Assembly: GCF_016127315.1 (NCBI RefSeq)
Contig: NZ_CP065997.1
Span: 6,882,001 to 6,946,000, forward strand
Source of the DNA: Achromobacter deleyi
Lineage (GTDB): Bacteria; Pseudomonadota; Gammaproteobacteria; Burkholderiales; Burkholderiaceae_B
DNA: 64,000 nt
Reading direction: 5' to 3'
Within the stretch, counting starts at the first letter, position 1. Each line of letters begins with the position of its first letter. The notes under the pieces were generated by a model. It did not search any database. It was not told where the DNA came from and saw nothing but the letters and a program-made list of their open reading frames with translations. Below are positions 41,443 through 50,821 of the stretch, one piece after another. A program made the translations under genes and the position numbers.

Positions 41443-42783
41443 TTACGCCGTGCGGCGCGCCAGGCCGCGCGCCATGTCCACGCGCGACAGCAGGATAAGG
41501 CCGCCGACGAAGAACAGCCCGGTCACCAGGATCGCCAGGCGATGGTTGCCATGCGTGACCCAGGTCACCAGGCCGTAGGTCAGCGGGCCGATGACCGCCG
41601 CCAGTTGCACCGCGAAGGTCCAGAGCGAGAAGAATTCCGCCAGGCGGCCTGCCGGCGCCAGCGCGCCGGTCATGGCGCGGCCCGCGCTCTGGGTCGTGCC
41701 CATGCACAGTCCGGCCAGCGTCGCGGCCACCCAGAACACCGGCGCGGTCACGGCCGCGTAGGCGACCAGCACCATCAGGATCCAGCCGCACAGCGTGATC
41801 GCCAGCGCCGGCTTGTGGCCGATGCGGTCCTGCACGTAGCCGAACGAGAACGCGCCCGCCGCCGCGCCGATGTTCACGGTGAACACCAGCAGCATGATCT
41901 GCGGCGTGGTGAAGCCCATGACCTCGGAGGCATACACCGCCGCCAGCGTGATCACGACCGAGATGCCCGCCTGATAGCAGGCGATGCACATCAGCAGCCG
42001 GCGGAACTCGGGAAAATGCTGGCCGGTCTCGCGCCAGGCGTAGGCCAGCCGCTTGAGCATGGCCAGCGTCTCCTGCGCCTTGCCGGAAGGCCGGGCACGC
42101 TCGCGCAACAGGAAGAACGACGGCAGCGCCGCCAGCGCGAACACCGCGCAGGTCACCAGGATGACGCGCGGCACGAAATGCTCGGCGTCGAGTCCGTCGG
42201 CCTCGGCCAGCTTCACCACCACCAGCGACAGGCCCAGCGTCAGCATGCCGCCGCAATAACCGAAGCTCCAGCCCCAGCCCGACACCCGGCCCAGCGCCGA
42301 CGGCTTGGCCAGCTCGGGCAGGAACGCCGCCACCACGGATTCACCGACGCAATAGCAATAGTTGGACACGACGATGGCGGCCAGCGCCAGCCAGACGTCG
42401 CCCGGCCCGGCCTGGGTCAGGACCAGGGTGGCGGCCACGCAGCCGATGGTGCTGGCGTAGAGCAAGCGCCGCTTGCCGGCGCGGGCGTCGGCGCGCGCGC
42501 CCAGCGTGGGCATCGTCAGCATGATGAGCAGATAGGACAGCGACAGCGCCGCGGTCCAGGCCAGCGTGGCCCACGGCGCGCGGCCGCCGACCACGCCGAC
42601 GAAATAGGTGCTGAACACCGCCGTGAGGATCACGGTGGTGTAGCCGGAATTGGCGAAGTCGTACATGGCCCAGGCCCAGACTTCGCGTTTGGCCACGCCG
42701 GGGTTCAGCGGACTCCTGTCCGCCTCCCCGCCGGCGGGCGCGGCGGCGCCTTCGGGCGCCGGCCGCGGCGTTTCCTGGCTCAC
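41443..42783 (-). CDS. UMF1/ATG22-type MFS transporter
   Basis: A 446 aa membrane protein. AMYDFANSGYTTVILTAVFSTYF near residue 40 is the signature of the UMF1/ATG22 family of major-facilitator transporters, followed by 11-12 helices. The start is GTG 42783, overlapping the stop of the GlcG-like gene by GTGA. Length is normal. Substrate is unknown; as the last gene of the prpE operon, short-chain acid or related export/import is plausible but unproven. Confidence 0.85.
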   Translation of the reverse strand: MSQETPRPAPEGAAAPAGGEADRSPLNPGVAKREVWAWAMYDFANSGYTTVILTAVFSTYFVGVVGGRAPWATLAWTAALSLSYLLIMLTMPTLGARADARAGKRRLLYASTIGCVAATLVLTQAGPGDVWLALAAIVVSNYCYCVGESVVAAFLPELAKPSALGRVSGWGWSFGYCGGMLTLGLSLVVVKLAEADGLDAEHFVPRVILVTCAVFALAALPSFFLLRERARPSGKAQETLAMLKRLAYAWRETGQHFPEFRRLLMCIACYQAGISVVITLAAVYASEVMGFTTPQIMLLVFTVNIGAAAGAFSFGYVQDRIGHKPALAITLCGWILMVLVAYAAVTAPVFWVAATLAGLCMGTTQSAGRAMTGALAPAGRLAEFFSLWTFAVQLAAVIGPLTYGLVTWVTHGNHRLAILVTGLFFVGGLILLSRVDMARGLARRTA

Positions 42784-43187
42784 AGGCCCAGCGCGGCGAT
42801 GCCAGCCTGGGCGATCTGGGCGTCCTCGGTGGACTTCACGCCCGACACGCCGACCGCGCCGACCACCTGGCCGTTGACCGTGATCGGCACGCCGCCTTCC
42901 AGCATGCCTTCGATCAGCGGCGCCGACAGGAAGGAGTAGCGGCCGTTGTTGATGATTTCCTCGTAGACGCGCGATTCACGGCGGCCCAGGGCCGCGGTCT
43001 TGGCCTTGGCCGGCGCGATGTGCGAGGAAATGGGCGCGGCGTCGTCCAGGCGCAGCATGCCCAGCAGGTGGCCACCATCGTCCGACACGGCGATGGTCAC
43101 GGCCCACTTGTTCTGCAGGGCGTGTGCTTCGGCCGCGGCCAGGATTTTCTTGACGTCTTCGGCGTTCAGCACGGGTTTGGTGTTCAT
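42780..43187 (-). CDS. GlcG/HbpS-family protein
   Basis: A 135 aa heme-degrading-family (GlcG/HbpS, PF03928) protein. AAAEAHALQNKWAVTIAVSDDGGHLL and AGIAALGL at the end are typical, and the GVPITVNGQVVGAVGVSG motif is the best recognised. Members associate with glycolate, haem or propanediol pathways, with no single function. It overlaps prpE by ATGA on its start side and the MFS gene by GTGA on its end side. Confidence 0.87.
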   Translation of the reverse strand: MNTKPVLNAEDVKKILAAAEAHALQNKWAVTIAVSDDGGHLLGMLRLDDAAPISSHIAPAKAKTAALGRRESRVYEEIINNGRYSFLSAPLIEGMLEGGVPITVNGQVVGAVGVSGVKSTEDAQIAQAGIAALGL

Positions 43188-45073
43188 TGCAGCGACTCCT
43201 TGATCTGTTCCAGGGCGGTGGGATCCTCGATGGTGGTCAGGTCGCCGGGATCGCGGCCTTCGCATACCGCGACGATCGCGCGGCGCAACACCTTGCCGGA
43301 ACGGGTCTTGGGCAGCGCGCCCACGAACCGGATCCGGGCGGGTCGCGCCACCGCTCCCAGCTGATCTTCCACCAGCCGCATGATATCCGCTTCCAGCTGT
43401 TTTGCGCCTTCCGGCGTTTCCGCGGCGGCCGGATTCTTCAGCACCGCGAACGCCATCGCCACCTGGCCCTTGAGCGCGTCCGCCACCCCCACCACCGCGC
43501 ATTCGGCGATGCCATTGTGGCTGTTGACGGACTCTTCGATCTCGCGCGTGCCCAGGCGGTGGCCGGCGACGTTGATGACGTCGTCGGTGCGCCCCAGGAT
43601 GAACCAGTATCCGTCCGCGTCGACCAATCCCCAGTCGAAGGTGGAATACACCTGGCGGCCGGGAATCGAGGTGAAGTAGGTCTGCACGAAGCGCTCGTCG
43701 TCGCCCCAGATGGTCGACATGGCGCCCGGCGGCAGCGGCGGCACGATGGCCACCACGCCCTTCTGGTCCGCCTCCAGGTCCTCGCCGCTGGATTCGCTGA
43801 CGATGCGCGCGTCAAAGCCGTAGACCGGGAACGACGGGCTGCCAAAGCGGGTCGGCACCTTTTCGACGCCGGGCTGGGCCGACAGGATCGGCCAGCCGGA
43901 CTCGGTCTGCCAGTAGTTGTCGATGATGGGCTTGCCCAGCCCTTCCGAGATCCAGTGCGCGGTCGGTTCGTCCAGCGGTTCGCCGGCCAGATACACCGCC
44001 CGCAGCGTGGACAGGTCGTGCTTCCTGAGCAAAGCCGGATCCTGGCGCTTGAGCACCCGCACCGCGGTCGGCGCCGAAAACAGCGTGTTGACGCCGAACT
44101 GCTCCACCAGCTTCCACAGGATGGCGCCGTCCGGGCGCACCGGCGTGCCCTCGTACAGCACCGTGGCCTGCCCGCCGATCAACGGGCCATACACGATATA
44201 GGAATGCCCCACCACCCAGCCGATGTCACTGGTGCAGAAGAACGTATCGCCGGCCTTGCCGTTGAACAGGTATTCCATCGACGAGGCCAGCGCCACCGCG
44301 TAGCCGCCGGTGTCGCGCTGCACGCCCTTGGGCTTGCCGGTGGTGCCGGACGTGTACAGGATGTAGCTGGGCTCGGACGATTCCAGCCAGGTCACCGGCA
44401 CATGGACGCCGCGCTGCGCCGCCCGCAGGGTGGCGTAGTCCAGGTCGCGGCCGGCGACCGGCTCGAACGGCGCCAGGCCGCGGTCGAACACCACCACCGA
44501 GGCCGGCGGCGTCTTGCACAACGCCAGCGCCCGGTCCAGCAGCGGCTTGTAGGGCACCACCTTGCCGCCGCGCGAACCGCCGTCGGTGCACACCACCACC
44601 TTGGGCGCGGCATCGTCGATGCGCTGCGCCAGGTTGACCGAGGCGAAACCGCCGAACACCACCGAATGCACCGCGCCGATGCGGGCGCAGGCCAGCATGG
44701 TGAAGACCGCCTCGGGCACCATCGGCATGTACAGCAGCACCCGATCGCCGCGCCCCACGCCCAGGTCCTGCAGCATGGCGGCGGCCGCGTTCACTTCGTC
44801 ATAGACGTCCTGGCGGGTGTAGACGCGCTCGCGCTCGACTTCGGTCGATACCCAGATCAGGGCCGGCTTGTCGGCCTGGGTCGGCAGCCAGCGGTCCACG
44901 GCGTTGTAACAGAGGTTGGTCCTGCCGCCCACGAACCATTTGGCAAAGGGCGGCCGGGAAAAATCCAGGACTGACTCGAATGGCGTCTCCCAGTGCACCC
45001 TGCCGGCCTCTTCGCGCCAGAAGGCGTCGCGGTCGTGCACCGAGCGGTAATGGAAATCCCTGGTTTTTTGCAT
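43184..45073 (-). CDS. prpE: Propionyl-CoA synthetase
   Basis: A 629 aa AMP-forming ligase activating propionate. YTSGTTGKPKG near residue 235 binds ATP, NYWQTESGW is near 392, and TRSGKVLRRAI carries the catalytic lysine. The N-terminus (FHYRSVHDRDAFWREEAGRV) distinguishes PrpE from Acs. It is the first gene of a three-gene overlapping operon. Methylcitrate-cycle genes are not visible in the window. Confidence 0.9.
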   Translation of the reverse strand: MQKTRDFHYRSVHDRDAFWREEAGRVHWETPFESVLDFSRPPFAKWFVGGRTNLCYNAVDRWLPTQADKPALIWVSTEVERERVYTRQDVYDEVNAAAAMLQDLGVGRGDRVLLYMPMVPEAVFTMLACARIGAVHSVVFGGFASVNLAQRIDDAAPKVVVCTDGGSRGGKVVPYKPLLDRALALCKTPPASVVVFDRGLAPFEPVAGRDLDYATLRAAQRGVHVPVTWLESSEPSYILYTSGTTGKPKGVQRDTGGYAVALASSMEYLFNGKAGDTFFCTSDIGWVVGHSYIVYGPLIGGQATVLYEGTPVRPDGAILWKLVEQFGVNTLFSAPTAVRVLKRQDPALLRKHDLSTLRAVYLAGEPLDEPTAHWISEGLGKPIIDNYWQTESGWPILSAQPGVEKVPTRFGSPSFPVYGFDARIVSESSGEDLEADQKGVVAIVPPLPPGAMSTIWGDDERFVQTYFTSIPGRQVYSTFDWGLVDADGYWFILGRTDDVINVAGHRLGTREIEESVNSHNGIAECAVVGVADALKGQVAMAFAVLKNPAAAETPEGAKQLEADIMRLVEDQLGAVARPARIRFVGALPKTRSGKVLRRAIVAVCEGRDPGDLTTIEDPTALEQIKESLQ

Positions 45074-45215
45074 TTTTGTCTCCTGTTATTGTGCATACGC
45101 CGTATGGCTGATTGCTTTCTTTTCGAATCCTTTGGTCATTCTGGTGGGCAAACCTTGCATGAGGCTTGCCGCAAGTCAAAAAATTCTGCCACGCGTCTAC
45201 GCCGCACGGGCGCCG

Positions 45216-45240
45216 GACTGGTTACAGTAACGAACCAGTC
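45216..45240. promoter_or_regulatory. Inverted repeat in the prpE/NlpC divergent region
   Basis: GACTGGTT (45216-45223) and AACCAGTC (45233-45240) form a perfect 8 bp inverted repeat with a 9 bp spacer. It lies in the 313 bp gap (45074-45386) between the prpE and NlpC/P60 starts. A TAGAAT box at 45253-45258 and a small AGCGT/ACGCT hairpin at 45326-45340 follow on the plus strand. The rest is AT-richer than the genes and shows nothing coding. Confidence 0.5.
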
Positions 45241-45386
45241 TTAAAAGTTTGGTAGAATCCCCGCGAAGTTGTAGACAACATATCTGTTGGTTCGCTGCTT
45301 GATTCCCGTTATTCAGGTGTTTTTTAGCGTTTTTGACGCTTTATTTCCTTGAATGCGCGAAACAGGACGCAACCATCCCCAGGCGA

Positions 45387-46046
45387 ATGCATCGACACTC
45401 CAAAAGCGCGCGACTGAATTCATCCTCTGGCCAGGCAAACCGCGGTCTGCGTTTGCTGGCGCTGGCGGCGTGCGTCGCGGGTCTGGCGGGTTGTGCAAAC
45501 ACCTCTCAAAAATCCACCGCCTATACGTCCGAGATCGATCCCTACGAGACGGAATGGGTCGCCACCGCCGATGATCCCATCGGCATGCTGGTGGTACAGA
45601 AATTCAAGCGCGACCGTCAGCGCAACCACAGCGAAGTCAGCAGCGACAACGCCATGGTCAGCGAAGCCCTGAACTACCTGGGCATCCGCTATCGCTTCGG
45701 CGGCAACTCCCCCGATACCGGTTTCGATTGCAGCGGCCTGGTGACCTACACCGCCGAACGTTCGCTGGGCCTGAAGCTGCCCCGCAACGCCGCCGAAATC
45801 GCGCAGCAAGGCATTTCCGTCGCCAAGAACGAGCTCAAGGCCGGCGACCTGGTCTTCTTCAACACCCTGGGCCGCCGCTACTCCCACGTTGGCATCTACC
45901 TGGGCGACGACCGCTTCGTGCATTCGCCCAGCGCCGGCGGCGTGGTGCGGGTCGAAAACATGACCATGGCCTACTGGAGCAAGCGCTACAACGGCGCCCG
46001 CCGCCTGGACAACGGCCTGGTGGCCAGCGCCCGCGCGGCCAACTGA
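45387..46046 (+). CDS. NlpC/P60 cell-wall endopeptidase lipoprotein
   Basis: A 219 aa protein. A lipoprotein signal peptide ends in LAGC (near residue 35), so it should be anchored in the outer membrane. The NlpC/P60 domain has its Cys in FDCSGLVTY (near residue 113), its catalytic His in YSHVGIYLG and a third polar residue in RFVHSPS. ATG 45387 is preferred over an upstream TTG at 45333. Family members cut peptidoglycan peptides such as mDAP-D-Glu links. A perfect terminator follows. Confidence 0.9.
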   Translation: MHRHSKSARLNSSSGQANRGLRLLALAACVAGLAGCANTSQKSTAYTSEIDPYETEWVATADDPIGMLVVQKFKRDRQRNHSEVSSDNAMVSEALNYLGIRYRFGGNSPDTGFDCSGLVTYTAERSLGLKLPRNAAEIAQQGISVAKNELKAGDLVFFNTLGRRYSHVGIYLGDDRFVHSPSAGGVVRVENMTMAYWSKRYNGARRLDNGLVASARAAN

Positions 46047-46128
46047 CCTCTCGCAGTGTGACGCGCCGGCCGCGATGCGGCCATCCTCCAAACGGCGCGA
46101 CCGCCACACGCAATCGGACGCAGACAGC

Positions 46129-46165
46129 AAAACGCCGCCGGACTTTCCAGTCCGGCGGCGTTTTT
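46129..46165 (+). terminator. Strong intrinsic terminator after the NlpC/P60 gene
   Basis: A 16 bp perfect stem (46129-46144 with 46149-46164, loop TTCC) ends in a T-tract, 83 bp after the stop codon. Confidence 0.95.
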
Positions 46166-46247
46166 CATTCCTCTTCGCGGCCCTGGGGCCGCAGGCCGTT
46201 TCGGCCTCCCCAGTTTTCAGTGTTGGCGGCGGCGTGGCACGGCGGTG

Positions 46248-46571
46248 TCAGTGGACCGCGGCGCCCCGGCTGCACAGGCCACATTGCTGCAGGGCCTGCT
46301 GCATGCTGCACACCGAACGGCGACAAGCCACGACGCGGATGCCACCGCGCTGCGCCGCGTTGCGGAAGGTCTTCATGACGTTGTGGCCCAGGAAATCGGT
46401 CAGCAAAATGACCAGCTGGGTGCCCGAGGGCAGTTGTAACGTCTTCTTCTGATGCGAGGGATCACGGCCACTGATGTGGTGCGTGATCGAGATGTTGTGT
46501 CCTTTAAGCAGATCCGGAATGTTGCCGAGCCTGTCGGCGCCCACTACCACTGCACTCAATCCTGCCGTCAT
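46248..46571 (-). CDS. DUF2325 protein with cysteine-rich C-terminus
   Basis: A 107 aa protein of the DUF2325 (PF10087) family. AVVVGADRLGNIPDLL at the start and QLVILLTDFLGHNVMKTFRNAA in the middle are family-like, and cysteines cluster at the end (CRRSVCSMQQALQQCGLC). The gene is monocistronic on the minus strand and has a Fur-box-like site 31 bp upstream of ATG 46571, so iron-controlled expression is likely. Function is unknown; the cysteines may bind a metal or form a redox pair. Confidence 0.82.
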   Translation of the reverse strand: MTAGLSAVVVGADRLGNIPDLLKGHNISITHHISGRDPSHQKKTLQLPSGTQLVILLTDFLGHNVMKTFRNAAQRGGIRVVACRRSVCSMQQALQQCGLCSRGAAVH

Positions 46572-46601
46572 GTTTAACCTCACTGGGTCGTTGAGACTGG
46601 A

Positions 46602-46620
46602 TGTAATGATAATGATTCCT
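46602..46620. promoter_or_regulatory. Fur-box-like operator of the DUF2325 gene
   Basis: The 19-base site matches the Fur consensus GATAATGATAATCATTATC at 13 of 19 positions, including the unbroken core TAATGATAAT. It lies in an AT-rich patch (about 46600-46680) unlike the surrounding GC-rich DNA. Confidence 0.65.
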
Positions 46621-46730
46621 ATTTTTTAGTCAACTCAAATGAGATCAGTTCTTATTTAATATTTTTTATGAGCTTATGGAAAGGGATAGCGAGACACCCT
46701 GTCCACGCCCTTCCCCGCCCCCGTGTTTCC

Positions 46731-46764
46731 AAAAAAAAAGCGGCTCCCGACCAGGGGAACCGCT
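46731..46764 (-). terminator. Intrinsic terminator of the CysB-type gene
   Basis: On the minus strand AGCGGTTCCC (46764-46755) pairs with GGGAGCCGCT (46748-46739) with one G-U pair, followed by eight T residues (46738-46731). It lies about 40 bp after the stop at 46805. Confidence 0.9.
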
Positions 46765-46804
46765 TCTTCTCGTCCGACTTCGACCGCACTCGTCATGGGC
46801 CCGC

Positions 46805-47749
46805 CTACTTGGCCGTTCCCTGCACGGCCTCGGTCACGACCGCGCGCGTCAGGGACGGCGCCAGCATCTCCAGGAACGTGTAGACATAGTCGCGCAGGAA
46901 CACGCCGGCCTTCACGCCGACGCGGGTGGTGTGGGTGCCGAACAGGTGCCCCACCGGCAGGCCCACCAGGTTCGAATCGCGCCGCGGATCGTAGGCCACG
47001 CCGGCGATGATGCCGATGCCCAGCCCGACGTCGACGTAGGTCTTGATCACGTCGGCGTCGATGGCTTCCAGGACGATGTCCGGATGGATGCCCTGGTTGG
47101 CGAAGACCTCGTCGATCGTGCTGCGGCCGGTGAAGGCGCGGTCATAGGTCACGATGGGGAATTCGGCCAGTTGAGCCAGCGACAGGCGCTTGGCGGCGCT
47201 GGAGGTCAGCTCGGCCAGCGGATGGTCGGGCCGCACCACCACGGTGTGCTCCCAGGCGTACACGGGCAGCGTCGCCAGGCCGGGCGTCAGGGCCAGCGAC
47301 TCGGTCGCCAGCGCCAGGTCGGCCTGCTCGTGCAGCACCATTTCGGCCAGCTGCGCGGGGCTGCCTTCGGCCAGCGACAGGTGCACCTTGGGGAATTGCT
47401 TGCGGAACGCCGGGATCACGCGCGGCAGCAGGTAGCGCGCCTGGGTGTGGGTGCAGGCGATCACCAGGCCGCCCTCGTCGCGGCGGGCGAATTCGTCGCT
47501 GACCTTCTTGAGGTTGTCGACTTCGCGCATGATGCGGTCGATCACCTGCGACACGGCCAGGCCGGGCTTGGTCAGGCCCTTGATGCGTTTGCCATGGCGT
47601 TCGAAGATCTTGATCCCGAGTTCGTCCTCGAACTCGATGATGGCCTTGGACACGCCCGGCTGGGAGGTATAGAGCATCCGGGCGGCTTCGGTCAGGTTGA
47701 AGTCGCGCCGGATGGTTTCGCGCACGAAACGAAATTGCTGCAGGTTCAT
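46805..47749 (-). CDS. cysB: CysB-type LysR regulator
   Basis: A 314 aa LysR regulator with the CysB N-terminus: MNLQQFRFVRETIRRDFNLT, then SQPGVSKAIIEFEDELGIKIF as the recognition region. The C-terminal half is a substrate-binding fold. CysB and its relative Cbl activate sulfate and sulfonate assimilation genes with N-acetylserine as co-inducer. No cys gene is in this window, so it acts elsewhere. ATG 47749 is preceded by a GGGCC-rich stretch with no ideal ribosome site. Confidence 0.9.
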   Translation of the reverse strand: MNLQQFRFVRETIRRDFNLTEAARMLYTSQPGVSKAIIEFEDELGIKIFERHGKRIKGLTKPGLAVSQVIDRIMREVDNLKKVSDEFARRDEGGLVIACTHTQARYLLPRVIPAFRKQFPKVHLSLAEGSPAQLAEMVLHEQADLALATESLALTPGLATLPVYAWEHTVVVRPDHPLAELTSSAAKRLSLAQLAEFPIVTYDRAFTGRSTIDEVFANQGIHPDIVLEAIDADVIKTYVDVGLGIGIIAGVAYDPRRDSNLVGLPVGHLFGTHTTRVGVKAGVFLRDYVYTFLEMLAPSLTRAVVTEAVQGTAK

Positions 47750-47788
47750 GAATTGGCCCCTGATAGACGGGCCAATTATAAGTAATAA

Positions 47789-47837
47789 GGACGCCTTGTT
47801 ATATGACTTATTTGTATAAGCTTAGGACAAGGCGTCC
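47789..47837. other. Large hairpin between mmsA and the CysB-type gene
   Basis: GGACGCCTTG (47789-47798) and CAAGGCGTCC (47828-47837) form a perfect 10 bp stem with a 29-base AT-rich loop that itself holds TTATA/TATAA. It follows the mmsA stop on the minus strand and has T-rich sequence beyond it, so it is probably the mmsA terminator and overlaps the promoter region of the regulator. Confidence 0.6.
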
Positions 47838-47842
47838 CTCTT

Positions 47843-49336
47843 TCAGCGCATCGAGATCGTGGTGTTCACGGTCTTGGCATGGGCCGACCAGCGCGCCGTG
47901 ACGGTCTTGGTCTGCGTCCAGAACTGCACCGCCTGCTTGCCGTTGGGACCCAGGTCGCCCAGCTTGGAGCCGCGCGAGCCGGTGAAGCTGAACCATGCCA
48001 CCGGCACCGGGATCGGCACGTTGATGCCGACCTGGCCGACGTCGATGTTGTTCTGGAAGTAGCGCGCCGCGCCGCCGTCCTGCGTGAACAGGGCGACGCC
48101 GTTGCCGTTGGGGTTGCGGTTGATGAACTCCACCGCCTCTTCCAGCGTTTCCGCGCCGACCACGCACAGCACCGGGCCGAAGATTTCCTCGGTGTAGATG
48201 GTCATGTTCTCGGTCACGCCGTCGAACACCGTCGGGCCGACGAAGTTGCCCTGCTCGAAGCCGGAGACCTTCAGGTTGCGGCCGTCCAGCAGCAGCTTGG
48301 CGCCTTCGTCCACGCCCTTCTGGATCAGGCTTTCGACGCGCTTCTTGGCGTTCGGCGAGACCAGCGGGCCCAGGTCGGCGGCGCGGTCCATGCCCGAATT
48401 GACCTTGAGCTTCTTGGCGCGCTCGACGAAATCGGGCAGCCAGTTACGGGCTTCGCCCACCAGCACGGCCACCGACGAGGCCATGCAGCGTTGGCCGGCG
48501 GCGCCAAAGGCGGCGCCCAGCAGCTGGTTCAGCGCCACGTCCGGATCGGCGTCCGGCAGGATCACGCAGTGGTTCTTGGCGCCCATCATCGACTGGCAGC
48601 GCTTGCCGGCGGCCGAGGCGCGGTTGTAGATCTCGGTGCCGACGCGGGTCGAACCGATGAACGACACCGCCTTGATGTCGGGATGCTCGCACAGGCCGTT
48701 GGCCGTTTCCGGGCCGCCATGCACCACGTTCAGCACGCCCGGCGGCAGGCCGGCTTCCAGCGCCAACTCAGCCAGGAACAGCGACGCGGTCGGATCCTGC
48801 TCGGACGGCTTGAGCACGAAGGTATTGCCGCAGGCCACCGCGATCGGGAACATGAAGCACGGCAGCATCACCGGGAAGTTGAACGCGGTGATGCCCGCGC
48901 ACACGCCCAGCGGCTGGATCAGGGTGTAGACGTCGATGCCGGAGGCGGCGTTCTCGGCGTATTCGCCCAACTGCAGATTGGCGATCGAGCAGGCGTGCTC
49001 GACCACTTCCAGGCCGCGACCGACTTCGCCTTCGGCATCCGGCAGGGTCTTGCCATGCTCGCGGGTGATCATCTCGGCCAGCTTGCCGGTGTTGGCGCGC
49101 AGCAGTTCCTGGAACTTCAGCATGACGCGCATGCGCAGGCCCTGGCCGCTGTTGCGCCAGGTCTTGAAGGCTTCCTTGGAATTGGCGATGGCCTCGTCCA
49201 GTTCGTCGCGCGTGGCGAACGGCACCTTGGCCACGACCTCCTGGGTGGCGGGGTTGATCACGTCGCGCCATTCGGTGGTCTTGGACTGCACGAGCTTGCC
49301 GCCGATCAATAGCGGAACGCGGGGGACTTCACTCAT
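47843..49336 (-). CDS. mmsA: CoA-acylating methylmalonate-semialdehyde dehydrogenase
   Basis: A 497 aa aldehyde-dehydrogenase-fold enzyme converting methylmalonate semialdehyde to propionyl-CoA in valine degradation and in inositol or thymine pathways. [12 protein letters not shown] carries the catalytic Cys, and [20 protein letters not shown] is the family-specific stretch after it. ATG 49336 begins [13 protein letters not shown]. It is monocistronic. A branched-chain amino-acid binding protein gene lies upstream on the same strand after 96 bp, and PrpE nearby could use its propionyl-CoA output. Confidence 0.9.
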   Translation of the reverse strand: MSEVPRVPLLIGGKLVQSKTTEWRDVINPATQEVVAKVPFATRDELDEAIANSKEAFKTWRNSGQGLRMRVMLKFQELLRANTGKLAEMITREHGKTLPDAEGEVGRGLEVVEHACSIANLQLGEYAENAASGIDVYTLIQPLGVCAGITAFNFPVMLPCFMFPIAVACGNTFVLKPSEQDPTASLFLAELALEAGLPPGVLNVVHGGPETANGLCEHPDIKAVSFIGSTRVGTEIYNRASAAGKRCQSMMGAKNHCVILPDADPDVALNQLLGAAFGAAGQRCMASSVAVLVGEARNWLPDFVERAKKLKVNSGMDRAADLGPLVSPNAKKRVESLIQKGVDEGAKLLLDGRNLKVSGFEQGNFVGPTVFDGVTENMTIYTEEIFGPVLCVVGAETLEEAVEFINRNPNGNGVALFTQDGGAARYFQNNIDVGQVGINVPIPVPVAWFSFTGSRGSKLGDLGPNGKQAVQFWTQTKTVTARWSAHAKTVNTTISMR

Positions 49337-49432
49337 TTGATGCTCCTCACACTGCATAGTCGATGCGGATGGAATCCGCGTTCTTGGATCTCGCGCGCGC
49401 GCCGCCGGGGTCTGCCGGCGGCGCGCCGCGCC

Positions 49433-50650
49433 TTACTTCTGCACCAGCGGGCAGGCCGAATCGGCCAGCGGCTGGAAGGCCTCGGCCGCCGGGATGGTGG
49501 CCACCAGCTTGGAATAGTCCCACCCGCCCTTGGATTCGGACGGCTTCTTCACTTCATACAGGTACATGTCGTGGATCACGCGGCCATCGGGCCGGATCGA
49601 GGCGTTGCGCATGATCGGATCCTTGATCGGCAGCGCGCGCATCTTGTCGGCCACCACCTTGCCGTCGGTGCTGCCCGAGGCCGCCACCGAGCGCAGGTAG
49701 TGCAGCACGCTCGAATACACGCCGGCCTGCGTCATGGTCGGCTTCAGGCCGCGGAAGGCCTTCTCGAAGCGCGTCGACCACTGCCGCGTGGCGTCGTCGT
49801 AATCCCAGTAGAAGCCGTCCACGTACGACAGGCCCTGGGCGCTTTCGAGCCCCAGCGCGCGCAGGTCGGACAGGAAGATCAGCAGCGACACCAGGCGCTG
49901 GCCGCCGGCCACGATGCCGAACTCGCGCGCCTGCTTGACCGCGTTGACCGTGTCCTGGCCGCCGTTGGCCAACGCCACCACCTGCGCCTTGGAGCTTTGC
50001 GCCTGCAACAGGTACGAGGCGAAGTCCGGCGCGTTGAGCGGATGACGCACGCTGCCGGCGACGGTGCCGCCCAGCGCCTTGACCGCCTTGGCCGTGTCGG
50101 CCTCGAGCGAATGGCCGAAGGCATAGTCGACGGTGATGAAATACCAGGACTTGCCACCCGCCTTGACCGTGGCCTTGGCGCCGCCGGCGGACTGCGAATA
50201 GGTGTCGAACATCCAGTGGAAGCCGAGCGGCGAGCATTCCTTGTTGGTCAGCGCCGTGGTGGCCGGGCCGGAGAACATCACGACCTTGTTCTTTTCGCGC
50301 GCGATGCCCTGCACCGCCAGCGCCACCGCGGAATTGGTCAGGTCGGCAATGGCGGTGACGCCGTCGCGGTCGAACCACTCGCGCGCCTTGGCCGCGCCCA
50401 CGTCGGCCTTGTTCTGGTTGTCGGCCGACACCAGCTCGATCTTCATGCCCTTGCACTCGGCCGCCAGGCAATCGTCGATGGCCAATTGCGCCGCCGCCAC
50501 CGAACCGGGTCCGCCCATGCCGGCATAGGTGCCCGACATGTCCGTCAGGATGCCGATCTTCACTGGCGGCTTATCCGCCGCGTACGCCTGACCCACCAGC
50601 GCTGCGCCCAGACACAAGCCTGCGGCCAGCCCGCGTGCGTGCAATTCCAT
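49433..50650 (-). CDS. Branched-chain amino-acid-type ABC substrate-binding protein
   Basis: A 405 aa periplasmic type I binding protein (LivK-like, Peripla_BP_6). A signal peptide ends near AYAADKP (residue 25), after which KIGILTDMSGTYAGMGGPGS is the family start. The lobes ligate amino acids or short acids. No permease or ATPase gene of this type is close, so it is an orphan component. ATG 50650 lies near the divergent LysR gene, with 171 bp of shared control region. Confidence 0.87.
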   Translation of the reverse strand: MELHARGLAAGLCLGAALVGQAYAADKPPVKIGILTDMSGTYAGMGGPGSVAAAQLAIDDCLAAECKGMKIELVSADNQNKADVGAAKAREWFDRDGVTAIADLTNSAVALAVQGIAREKNKVVMFSGPATTALTNKECSPLGFHWMFDTYSQSAGGAKATVKAGGKSWYFITVDYAFGHSLEADTAKAVKALGGTVAGSVRHPLNAPDFASYLLQAQSSKAQVVALANGGQDTVNAVKQAREFGIVAGGQRLVSLLIFLSDLRALGLESAQGLSYVDGFYWDYDDATRQWSTRFEKAFRGLKPTMTQAGVYSSVLHYLRSVAASGSTDGKVVADKMRALPIKDPIMRNASIRPDGRVIHDMYLYEVKKPSESKGGWDYSKLVATIPAAEAFQPLADSACPLVQK

Positions 50651-50772
50651 GGATTTGTCTCCTGAGTGTTATGCGTTATGGCGCCGTCTTCGCGGCCCGC
50701 GGCTCCTGGAGCATTCCCCCCAGGGCTGCCGACCCAGTGTAGATGTGTGAAAATCAACAAGCAACACCAGAA

Positions 50773-50800
50773 ATGCACATTCCTTGTGCATCAATGCACA
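50773..50800. promoter_or_regulatory. Triple half-site LysR operator candidate
   Basis: Three copies of a half-site alternate in orientation: ATGCACA (50773-50779), TGTGCAT (50785-50791) and ATGCACA (50794-50800). The first and second form a 7 bp inverted repeat with a 5 bp gap, the second and third with a 2 bp gap. It lies in the gap between the binding-protein and LysR genes, 20 bp before the latter. Confidence 0.7.
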
Positions 50801-50821
50801 AGCCTGTCGGGAGCGAAAAAC

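Noticed and set aside
45333..45386. Upstream TTG start of the NlpC/P60 lipoprotein
   Set aside because: It would put 18 residues before the signal peptide and disrupt the lipoprotein signal layout; ATG 45387 fits better.
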